64,000 bases of DNA from Saccharicrinis sp963663905 (GTDB lineage: Bacteria > Bacteroidota > Bacteroidia > Bacteroidales > Marinilabiliaceae): positions 558,001-622,000 of the forward strand of contig OY760657.1 of the NCBI GenBank assembly GCA_963663905.2. Reading direction: 5' to 3'. This document shows, in pieces, positions 57,259-64,000 of this stretch; positions within the stretch are counted from its first letter, which is position 1; each line of letters opens with the position of its first letter. The position numbers were made by a program, and so were the translations under genes. The notes under the pieces are model-generated. The model was not told the origin of the DNA, did no database searches, and was given only the letters and a program-made list of their open reading frames with translations.

Positions 57259-57666
57259 ATGTTTCCATCAAAACATCTTATTAAATTCAGTTTCATTTTA
57301 ATATCCATCATATTTATGTCGTGCACCACACCCCGAAGATTATATATAAGTAACAAAACAGACAATGCCATTACTTTAAATGTAGATCATACATTCGATA
57401 CGAATGATCATACAATGCAATGCGTCTTTAAAGACTCCCTTAACGGAAAACGCATAGAACCTGGTCATATCATTATAAACTTTGAAACTGGTAAAAAGTG
57501 GGATAAATCAGATGAAGAAAGTCTGAAACATCTATTACCTTATATTAGTATAAAAAAAGATGGCAGTGCTAAGAGTTTTAAGTTATCCAATAACATTAAA
57601 ATTGGTCATGGTTTATTTATTCCCGAACTTATTATTAAAATAAATGAGTTGTCGCCAGAGTATTAA
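57259..57666 (+). CDS. Small lipoprotein of unknown function
   Basis: A 135-residue lipoprotein with signal FSFILISIIFMSC (lipobox FMSC). The mature part is probably beta-rich (LYISNKTDNAITLNVDH; IIINFETGKKWDKSDEES; IKIGHGLFIPELIIKI). I do not recognise the family. It lies 48 nt after the SDR and 21 nt before the AraC gene, so it is probably co-transcribed. Confidence 0.75.
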   Translation: MFPSKHLIKFSFILISIIFMSCTTPRRLYISNKTDNAITLNVDHTFDTNDHTMQCVFKDSLNGKRIEPGHIIINFETGKKWDKSDEESLKHLLPYISIKKDGSAKSFKLSNNIKIGHGLFIPELIIKINELSPEY

Positions 57667-57687
57667 AAGCTTTTACTATTCAATAAA

Positions 57688-58476
57688 ATGAAAGATACAT
57701 CATACATGCACCATGTAGGCAAAGAGATCTCGCCTGAACATTTTATAGCTGAACATACTTTTGTTTATATAATAAAGGGTATAATGAATGCTTATGACGG
57801 GAGTAAACATCATGTGTTAAAAGCAGGAGATTGCTGTATTGCGCGAAAGAACAGGCTTGCCCGGTATAATAAAGAAAAAGTTAATGATGAATTGGAAAAG
57901 GTATTTGTGTTTTTTGACGACGCTTTTTTAAAGAGATTTCAGGATAGATATCATTATGAGCCCTCAAAGTTCAGCTCTAATGAAACAGTCATTCATATTA
58001 ATCAAAATGATTTATTACCTGGATTTGTACAATCATTATTGCCTTATTATCATCGTACCATAATAAAAGAACCATTTACAGACATTAAACGAGAAGAGTT
58101 GTTGTTGATTTTGTTACAATCGCAACCTGAATTGGCAGGTTTACTTTTTGATTATGGGATTCCTCAAAAAATAAATATAGAGGAATTCATGAACCGTAAC
58201 TTCAAATTTAACGTAAGTGTTGATCGCTTTGCTTATTTAACAGGAAGAAGTTTGTCATCCTTTAAAAGAGATTTCAAAGAAACCTTTGACGAAACACCCA
58301 GTCGTTGGCTTGTGCAAAAACGATTACAAGAAGCCCATTTCCTGATTGAAAAGAAAAAACAGAAACCAAGTGAAATATATTTGGATCTCGGGTTTGAAAC
58401 CTTACAGCATTTTTCCTATGCCTTTAAAAAACAATTTGGTCAATCGCCTACCGAAGTAGCCGGAAGAAAAGGGTAA
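57688..58476 (+). CDS. AraC-family transcriptional regulator
   Basis: A 262-residue regulator. An N-terminal cupin-like domain (about 10-95, KGIMNAYDGSKHHVLKAGDCC) precedes a C-terminal double HTH at about 165-262 (FAYLTGRSLSSFKRDFKETF; PSEIYLDLGFETLQHFSYAF). It may regulate the SDR upstream. It converges with the next AraC gene, with only 3 nt between their stop codons. Confidence 0.93.
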   Translation: MKDTSYMHHVGKEISPEHFIAEHTFVYIIKGIMNAYDGSKHHVLKAGDCCIARKNRLARYNKEKVNDELEKVFVFFDDAFLKRFQDRYHYEPSKFSSNETVIHINQNDLLPGFVQSLLPYYHRTIIKEPFTDIKREELLLILLQSQPELAGLLFDYGIPQKINIEEFMNRNFKFNVSVDRFAYLTGRSLSSFKRDFKETFDETPSRWLVQKRLQEAHFLIEKKKQKPSEIYLDLGFETLQHFSYAFKKQFGQSPTEVAGRKG

Positions 58477-58479
58477 TTG

Positions 58480-59457
58480 CTAGTCTCTATGATGAAGCAT
58501 TGAATATTTTTTCGGTTTTACACCCAAGTTGCGCTCAAATAAACGTGCAAAATGACTTAAGTTCGTAAATCCGGTCTGGTAACCCGCTTCAGAAACAGAA
58601 AACCCTTGTTCGCGAATTAATGTAGCAGCTTTTTGAATTCGAAATTGTAGAAAATACTGGTAAATACTTTGCCCGAATACCTGTTTAAACAATTTCTTCA
58701 TTTTACTTTCACTTATTCCGTGTTGTTGAGCTAATTCTGGTAATATAGGTATCGTACTTAAATCCTTTAAAATTGTTCCGCGTATGGTATAAATGATTTC
58801 AATATCTTTTTTATTGATTGGGATATAGGATACAGACTCTCTTTTTATAAATTCATTTAAAAAGAGATAGATCAATTCCTGCGCTTTTAATTGGTAATAA
58901 TAGTAACGAAGTGAAGGATCCGATTCATCAACTTTCTCCATTTCATTCACTAAAGCATGAATTTTGGGAGTCATCAATTCTTCAAAAAGAAAAGGTTTTC
59001 TGTTAGATAGCAATTTATTCAAGGCTTGGTTTTCATTTTCATTACCCAATTGTAATTGTGTTAACAGATAATCAGCTTCTATGGAAATAATAATGTTTTG
59101 AATCTTTGTACCAGGAGGAAAAATAACTTCGCCAGCAATACCCTCAGTGGTAATATATACCGAGGGAGGAAGATTATTTTCAGGTTTCACATCATCATTA
59201 TCAGCGGTGAATACATTATGAAAACGTAATACAAGAGTATGTTTATTTAGTTGTAATGGATTTCGTATAAAATGAAATTTTTCATGAAAAGAACAATTAA
59301 TAATAATCATCTTCATGTGATTTGAAAACAGGTATTGTTTATAATATCCACTACCAATATGAGGAGGAAGCATAATGCTATCACCTTGTACATAGGCTCC
59401 AACATTACCAGCTATCTCTTTAAGACTCTGATTTATTTTGTTAATCTCAACTTTCAT
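58480..59457 (-). CDS. AraC-family transcriptional regulator
   Basis: A 325-residue regulator with an N-terminal sensing region of about 220 residues (a jelly-roll-like part, then helices) and a C-terminal double HTH at about 230-322 (PILPELAQQHGISESKMKKLF; GFSVSEAGYQTGFTNLSHFA). It is divergent from the alpha/beta hydrolase, with 90 nt between the starts, and is the likely regulator of that gene. Confidence 0.93.
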   Translation of the reverse strand: MKVEINKINQSLKEIAGNVGAYVQGDSIMLPPHIGSGYYKQYLFSNHMKMIIINCSFHEKFHFIRNPLQLNKHTLVLRFHNVFTADNDDVKPENNLPPSVYITTEGIAGEVIFPPGTKIQNIIISIEADYLLTQLQLGNENENQALNKLLSNRKPFLFEELMTPKIHALVNEMEKVDESDPSLRYYYYQLKAQELIYLFLNEFIKRESVSYIPINKKDIEIIYTIRGTILKDLSTIPILPELAQQHGISESKMKKLFKQVFGQSIYQYFLQFRIQKAATLIREQGFSVSEAGYQTGFTNLSHFARLFERNLGVKPKKYSMLHHRD

Positions 59458-59516
59458 AATGTCGTTTTGGACTATTTATGTGGCTAAAGTAGCTATTTTG
59501 CCTCCAATTGTACCTA

Positions 59517-59524
59517 TACTTTTG
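59517..59524 (+). promoter_or_regulatory. Candidate promoter for the alpha/beta hydrolase gene
   Basis: TACTTTTG matches TAnnTTTG, with a TTTG at 59497-59500 16 nt upstream as a possible -33 element. The start codon is at 59548. The box lies in the 90-nt divergent region shared with the AraC gene, where the regulator would bind. Confidence 0.55.
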
Positions 59525-59547
59525 CCATTATAAATTTTAATAATAAA

Positions 59548-60699
59548 ATGAGTATGAGTAAATGTATATTAAAAGAGATTTTGAAAATCGTAATGGTTAT
59601 TTCTATTTTTTTTATATCAGTCTGTTGCAATAAGGATGATGAAGAAGGAAATAAAACTACAGAAGAAACGGATGTAGATACAGCTGAAGAGGATGGCTTT
59701 AGTATCACTAAATTATTGGTAGCAAATTATTCTGATCCCTATCATATAAAAGTCGATGATGCAGGCTTTGAGGAGAAAACAGCTCAAATTAGATCTGCTA
59801 AAATTTGCTACGCAGAAGGACCTGATAATGGTCCGGTATTACTTTTACTACATGCTCAAATGATGGATTGGTTTGATTACAGCAGAGTATTACCTGAATT
59901 ATCAGAATCATTTCATATTTATGATGTGGATTATCATGGTCATGGCTTTACAACAGCTCCAATTGAATATATGAATGCCAACTCCATAGGTAATGATTTG
60001 GGCACATTTATAGAAAATGTTATAAAAGAACCTGTATTTGTAACCGGAAACTCTTCAGGTGGACTGCTTACAACATGGTTGGCAGCAAATAAACCCGAGT
60101 TGGTAAAAGCTATTTTGCTTGAGGATCCTCCTTTGTTTTCATCTGAATATCCGAGGGTAAAACAAACTATCGCTTATCGTTCTTTTACAACTTGCCATAA
60201 TTACATTGAAGATGGAGAGGATGATTTTTTGATTTACTGGTTGAATAGTAGTTCTGAGTTTATTGCAAATCATGCAGGGGAGAATGCTTTACCATTAATT
60301 ATCTCTGCTATTAATACCTATCGTGAAGCAAATCCGGGTGAACCAGTAGAGTTGCCATTTATTCCAGCCATGTTCAGAATGCTGATAAGAGGTATGAGTT
60401 GTTTTGATCCGTATTTTGGTAATGCTTTTTATGAGGGAACATGGAATGAAAATTTTGATCATGCAGAAGCCCTTCAAAAAATAAAATGTCCTACACTATT
60501 ATTACACGCTAATTTCGAAATTCGAGATGATGGTATTTTAGATGGAGCAATGGATCAGGATGATGCTGATTTAGTGATGTCATTGCTATCAGATGGGGAA
60601 TATAAAAGAATAGATGCATCTCATGTGGTACATTTAGATAAACCAGATGAGTTTATTCGCATACTAAAAGAATTCTTTTGGGCTCATTCAAAAGAATAA
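59548..60699 (+). CDS. Secreted alpha/beta hydrolase
   Basis: A 383-residue protein. The N-terminus has a hydrophobic signal (IVMVISIFFISVCC) with Cys that suits a lipoprotein, then an acidic linker rich in Glu and Thr. The hydrolase fold follows: LLLLHAQMMDW (oxyanion region, usual HG replaced by HA), DVDYHGHGFTTAP, nucleophile elbow GNSSGG with Ser169, and the catalytic His expected in DASHVVHLD near the C-terminus. It resembles ester or lactone hydrolases. The divergent AraC gene probably controls it. Confidence 0.9.
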   Translation: MSMSKCILKEILKIVMVISIFFISVCCNKDDEEGNKTTEETDVDTAEEDGFSITKLLVANYSDPYHIKVDDAGFEEKTAQIRSAKICYAEGPDNGPVLLLLHAQMMDWFDYSRVLPELSESFHIYDVDYHGHGFTTAPIEYMNANSIGNDLGTFIENVIKEPVFVTGNSSGGLLTTWLAANKPELVKAILLEDPPLFSSEYPRVKQTIAYRSFTTCHNYIEDGEDDFLIYWLNSSSEFIANHAGENALPLIISAINTYREANPGEPVELPFIPAMFRMLIRGMSCFDPYFGNAFYEGTWNENFDHAEALQKIKCPTLLLHANFEIRDDGILDGAMDQDDADLVMSLLSDGEYKRIDASHVVHLDKPDEFIRILKEFFWAHSKE

Positions 60700-61064
60700 A
60701 TAATAGGCGAATAGAAATATCAGTTTCTCTTTAAATACAATTGCAATGCAGATAAAAATAGATGTCAAATTGCTTTTGTTTAAGGGAAACTTTTTCATTA
60801 ATATGATATTACAATTGTTTTAAATTCATCAAAATCTGATGATGTAAACTCAATGTTACTTCTATAAATTCTCAATATTTGTTGTAAATGTTACATTTGA
60901 TATGGTATCATGATACATCAAAAAAAACTTCTCACAGTAAATAAAATTAGATTTGTTTCATATTAATAATCGTATTTCGTACTTGTTAAAGGTTTTGTAA
61001 AACACATTAAGTTTTATAGATTATTATACTTACAACAAATTATTAAGATCATTGAATTATAGTA
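60700..61064. other. Intergenic region upstream of the hexuronate genes with two palindromes
   Basis: Two inverted repeats lie close together: TGTAA-ATG-TTACA at 60883-60895 and the perfect 12-bp palindrome GTATCATGATAC at 60905-60916. They may be operators for a GntR- or LacI-type regulator of hexuronate genes. No gene is visible, and they are about 500 nt upstream of the SDR gene. Confidence 0.4.
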
Positions 61065-61151
61065 ATGATAAAAGGTAAAGAAGTTGCAATTCAATTAGGA
61101 GGTGGTTTACTTGGTTCTGCCATAGTCAAAGCAATGGAATACAGGGAGTAA
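61065..61151 (+). pseudogene. Short frame resembling the N-terminus of an SDR (probable fragment)
   Basis: ATG at 61065 opens 28 codons (MIKGKEVAIQLGGGLLGSAI, then VKAMEYRE and TAA). The layout matches the start of the downstream SDR (LNLKNKVAVITGGGGVLCST), with KGK-VAI, a GGG and LGSAI in matching positions, but it stops after the first helix. It is probably a decayed partial duplicate of an SDR gene. Chance similarity cannot be ruled out. The rest, 61152-61413, shows no gene. Confidence 0.5.
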
Positions 61152-61413
61152 AATCATCGATTCTGGATTTATTTTAAGACGTTGCATATAGTAATAATTA
61201 ATGATGTAATGGTTTATTCATGATATAGTTTGCCTAATTTTTAGAGTTATAAGACCTGATAAAATCAATAAAGATTGATTAATCCATTAATGTGATGAAT
61301 TTTTCAATCAATATTATGCCTGATGCAGTTACTTTTAACTATGATTCTTTTGGTAATTGAAAATGATTGCCAATGATTAATATGTGAAATTTTTAATATA
61401 ATAATTAAAGTCT

Positions 61414-62256
61414 ATGAAAGAATTAAATTTAAAAAATAAAGTAGCTGTGATCACCGGAGGGGGTGGTGTACTTTGTTCTACAATAGCCAAAGACATGGCA
61501 TCACAAGGAGTAAAAACAGCAATTTTAGATTTAAATCTTGAAGCTGCAGAAAAAGTAGCTAACGAAATAAGAGAAGCTTATGGCACTGAGTCTTTAGGTA
61601 TTTCTGCCAATGTATTGAGTAAGGAATCATTGGAGGATGCTCTTAAGGTAATCCATGAGAAGTTAGGAACAGTAGATTATCTTTTAAACGGTGCTGGTGG
61701 AAATGCTGCTTCGGCAACTACGCAAGCTGAGTTTTTAACTGAAGAATATATGGATAATCTGGATGCCACATTCTTTGGACTTCAAATGGAAGGCTTTGAC
61801 AAAGTATTTGCATTGAATTTTCAAGGAACTTTATTGCCATCTATGGTTTTTGCTAAAGATATGTTAGCTAAAAAAGAAGGTGCTATTGTAAATGTATCTT
61901 CCATGAACTCTTATACTCCGTTAACTAAGATACCTGCATATTCAGCAGCAAAAGCAGCTATTAACAACTTTACTCAGTGGTTAGCTGTTCACTTTGCAAA
62001 AACAGGTATTCGCGTAAATGCTATTGCTCCGGGATTTTTATTGACCAACCAAAACCGTTTTTTATTAATTGACGAAAAAACTGGTGAAGCTACTCCTCGA
62101 GGACATAAGATAATCACAAATACACCGATGGAACGTTATGGAGAACCTGAAGAATTATCAGGAACAGTGCTTTATTTAATGTCTGACTGGGCAAAATTCA
62201 TAACAGGAGTAGTTGTTCCTGTTGACGGTGGATTTAGTGCATATAGTGGGGTGTAA
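61414..62256 (+). CDS. D-mannonate oxidoreductase-type SDR (fructuronate reductase)
   Basis: A 280-residue SDR with the nucleotide-binding site KVAVITGGGGVLCS (near 9-22), NGAGG, and catalytic YSAAK (PAYSAAKAAINN). The closing VVVPVDGGFSAYSGV is typical of the SDR-type mannonate oxidoreductases that Bacteroidota use in place of classical UxuB. Reduction of fructuronate to mannonate is the expected reaction. It lies directly upstream of uxuA, which supports the role. Confidence 0.88.
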   Translation: MKELNLKNKVAVITGGGGVLCSTIAKDMASQGVKTAILDLNLEAAEKVANEIREAYGTESLGISANVLSKESLEDALKVIHEKLGTVDYLLNGAGGNAASATTQAEFLTEEYMDNLDATFFGLQMEGFDKVFALNFQGTLLPSMVFAKDMLAKKEGAIVNVSSMNSYTPLTKIPAYSAAKAAINNFTQWLAVHFAKTGIRVNAIAPGFLLTNQNRFLLIDEKTGEATPRGHKIITNTPMERYGEPEELSGTVLYLMSDWAKFITGVVVPVDGGFSAYSGV

Positions 62257-62257
62257 T

Positions 62258-62399
62258 AGGGTAAAGGGTAGTAAGGTGGCAAGGTAACATGGTTATACAT
62301 TACTTTATGCTGCTGCGCGTGTCCTCACGCGTGGTTTAATAGTTCTATAAGTAGATTACCCTTCAACCCTTAACCCTGTAACCTTTTAACCATAAAAAA
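62258..62399. repeat. Interspersed element between the oxidoreductase and uxuA
   Basis: The left part GGGTAAAGGGTAGTAAGGTG is loosely inverted in the right part ACCCTTCAACCCTTAACCCT. The centre is a GC hairpin CGCGTG-TCCT-CACGCG (62316-62331). Such a fold-back between two genes of one operon is unusual. It may be an inserted dispersed repeat or an RNA-processing hairpin. Confidence 0.55.
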
Positions 62400-62406
62400 G
62401 AATATT

Positions 62407-63591
62407 ATGATAGAACAAACATGGCGTTGGTATGGTCCAAATGATCGTATCACATTAAAAGATATCAGACAAACAGGAGCAACAGGCATTGTAACTGCTT
62501 TGCATCATATTCCTAACGGTGAAGTGTGGACTGTTGAGGAAGTTGAAAAACGTAAAAAGGAAGTTGAAGCTGCAGGTTTAATTTGGTCAGTAGTAGAGAG
62601 TGTTCCTGTTCACGAAGACATTAAAAAACAATCCGGAAACTGGGAGTTATACGTTAAGAACTATCAGGAGTCAATTAAGAATCTTGGAGCATGTGGTATT
62701 CATACTATATGCTACAATTTCATGCCTGTTTTAGACTGGTCACGAACTAACTTAAAAAGTGAGTTTGCTGATGGATCATTGGCTCTGAAATATGACCAAA
62801 AGGTATTTGCAGCATTTGATATTTATATTTTAAAGCGTCCGGGAGCAGAAAAAGACTATAGCGAAAAAATCGTTAAGGAAGCAACAGAGTCATTTAACAG
62901 CATGAGTGCTGAAGAAATTGAAACATTAACAAACAATGTCATCAAAGGATTACCGGGTGCAGAAGAAAGCTATACTCTTGAGCAATTTCAAAGCGTATTA
63001 GATGGTTATATGGATATTGATGATGCGAAATTGAGAAAACATCTGCTTGATTTCTTAAGCTCAATTATTCCTGTAGCAGAAAAAGCTGGTGTTAGAATGG
63101 CCATTCACCCTGATGATCCACCATGGGGATTATTAGGTTTACCTCGTGTTGTTAGTACTTTAAAGGATGCAAAAATCCTTACTCAGCATGTGGATTCTGT
63201 TTCAAATGGAGTTACGCTTTGTACAGGTTCATGGGGCGCAGGATATTTTAATGACCTTTCTCAGATGGCTAAGGAGCTGGCACCACGTATCAACTTTGCG
63301 CACTTACGAAATGTAAAAAGAGATACGGATTATAACTTCAATGAAGATTATCTGTTTGAAGGGGATGTTGATATCTATGAAGTGTTAAAAACAATTGTTG
63401 AGGAAGAAGAAAGACGAAAAACTGAAGGAAGGGGCGATTTTTCAATTCCGGTACGTCCTGATCATGGAAATCAAATGCTCGGTGATGTTGGTCAAGCTAA
63501 TAATCCGGGATATTCTTTATATGGAAGAATGAAAGGATTAGCTGAGATCAGAGGTTTGGAACTTGGTATTAGAAGAAGTTTGATTAAATAA
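62407..63591 (+). CDS. uxuA: Mannonate dehydratase UxuA
   Basis: A 394-residue enzyme with the UxuA pattern: MEQTWRWYGP-like start (here IEQTWRWYGPND), DIRQTGATGIVTALHHIPNGE, MAIHPDDPPWGLLGLPRVV, TLCTGSWGAGYFND, and FAHLRNVKRD. His and Asp residues in these motifs bind the metal. It converts D-mannonate to 2-keto-3-deoxygluconate. The preceding SDR supplies mannonate. Together they break down glucuronate from glycans. Confidence 0.97.
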   Translation: MIEQTWRWYGPNDRITLKDIRQTGATGIVTALHHIPNGEVWTVEEVEKRKKEVEAAGLIWSVVESVPVHEDIKKQSGNWELYVKNYQESIKNLGACGIHTICYNFMPVLDWSRTNLKSEFADGSLALKYDQKVFAAFDIYILKRPGAEKDYSEKIVKEATESFNSMSAEEIETLTNNVIKGLPGAEESYTLEQFQSVLDGYMDIDDAKLRKHLLDFLSSIIPVAEKAGVRMAIHPDDPPWGLLGLPRVVSTLKDAKILTQHVDSVSNGVTLCTGSWGAGYFNDLSQMAKELAPRINFAHLRNVKRDTDYNFNEDYLFEGDVDIYEVLKTIVEEEERRKTEGRGDFSIPVRPDHGNQMLGDVGQANNPGYSLYGRMKGLAEIRGLELGIRRSLIK

Positions 63592-63650
63592 TATATATCT
63601 TTTAAATATCTGCTTTTACTTATAAAAGATATAATCATTAGTATAAAATT

Positions 63651-63688
63651 GAAGGCCACTATCCTAATGTCAGATAGTGGTTTTTTTA
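63651..63688 (+). terminator. Rho-independent terminator of the hexuronate unit
   Basis: A perfect 8-bp stem CCACTATC / GATAGTGG with a 9-nt loop followed by seven T, about 65 nt after the uxuA stop. Confidence 0.92.
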
Positions 63689-63855
63689 TTTTGATTTCTT
63701 TTAAAATATTAAGTTTTGAATATAATCAGGCTTATGAAGAATTCATTTTGCGATAGCATAAATGCTTAATATTCTTTATTTCAACTTAATATTTTTTTGT
63801 TTATTTATAACTTGTTGATGTTTTTACCACCTATAAATTACATGAATTGAAAAAG

Positions 63856-64000
63856 ATGATTATTTCAGTCAGGAATGTTTTAATTGTATTGTTGGGATTA
63901 ATCTTATCTTCTTATAGTCCTGATTATATACGGTTTCAGAAGATAGATATGACCAATGGTCTTTCGTATAATTCTGTATTGTGTGTTATGCAAGACCATA
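63856..64000 (+). CDS. Start of a hybrid two-component system sensor (partial)
   Basis: The visible 48 codons start with a signal peptide (MIISVRNVLIVLLGLILSSY) and continue FQKIDMTNGLSYNSVLCVMQDH, the typical first blade of the two-component regulator propeller in Bacteroidota hybrid sensors (HTCS). The full protein would be about 1300-1400 residues with Y_Y_Y, kinase, receiver and HTH parts. An HTCS next to hexuronate genes suggests that a further glycan utilisation locus follows. I use ATG 63856; an in-frame TTG lies 9 nt upstream. Confidence 0.8.
   Translation, partial: MIISVRNVLIVLLGLILSSYSPDYIRFQKIDMTNGLSYNSVLCVMQDH

Noticed and set aside
1..64000. Prophage, insertion sequence, plasmid origin or secondary-metabolite cluster
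   Set aside because: No transposase, integrase, phage structural, replication or synthase gene is present on either strand.

Overview
The window is a stretch of low-GC chromosome from a member of the Bacteroidota. The evidence is a SusC/SusD pair driven by an ECF sigma factor and FecR anti-sigma factor, a hybrid two-component sensor starting at the right edge, many secreted lipoproteins, A-rich ribosome-binding regions, and TAnnTTTG-type -7 promoter elements. The rhamnosidase, sulfatase and esterase content together with the housekeeping genes fits a free-living, probably marine, polysaccharide-degrading Bacteroidia (for example a Marinilabiliales relative). That placement is inference; no rRNA is present.

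Layout. (1) 1-5.5 kb: the tail of an upstream gene, a large DUF5107/TPR protein, a small secreted protein, and about 1 kb of non-coding DNA with a compositionally odd block. (2) 5.5-28.8 kb: a polysaccharide (or glycoside) utilisation locus, all on the + strand: ECF sigma, FecR, SusC with an STN signalling domain, SusD, a GH106-type rhamnosidase, GH3, a ceramidase-like protein, two tandem type-B carboxylesterases, an MBL-fold hydrolase, a GH78 rhamnosidase split by an in-frame TAG, and a Cys-type sulfatase. The likely target is a rhamnose-containing, acylated and possibly sulfated glycan or glycoside. (3) 29-38.8 kb: housekeeping genes: thioesterase, two identical tRNA-Pro and one tRNA-Ser, floA-nfeD-clpS, a TPR/PD40/SPOR envelope protein, a Bcp peroxiredoxin, recA, and a Cache chemoreceptor. 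(4) 39-51.7 kb: S9 peptidase, protein kinase-like protein, membrane phosphoesterase, M49 peptidase, a nucleotide cyclase-HD fusion, miaA, Yip1, smpB, and a second ECF sigma gene overlapping a membrane-anchored beta-barrel protein. (5) 51.7-56.4 kb: accessory DNA with an AraC HTH remnant, GNAT and RDD genes around a cassette-like repeat, GGAACAA-type repeats, a 21-bp minisatellite, and one hypothetical gene. (6) 56.4-60.7 kb: an SDR, a small lipoprotein, two convergent AraC regulators, and a secreted alpha/beta hydrolase. (7) 61-64 kb: a hexuronate module (SDR mannonate oxidoreductase and mannonate dehydratase UxuA) followed by the start of a hybrid two-component sensor, which probably opens another glycan locus.

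How the genes work together. In the main locus the STN domain of SusC is expected to signal through FecR to the sigma factor, so substrate binding would switch on SusCD and the downstream enzymes. Esterases and the sulfatase would remove decorations, the rhamnosidases and GH3 would release sugars, and SusCD would import the products. The rhamnosidase GH78 appears broken, so the locus may be partly degraded. The most noteworthy items are this nonsense codon, the long-armed inverted repeats between genes of the locus, the cyclase-HD fusion that lacks a metal-binding Asp, the 21-bp tandem array, and several gene remnants. I saw no CRISPR array, prophage or intact insertion sequence.
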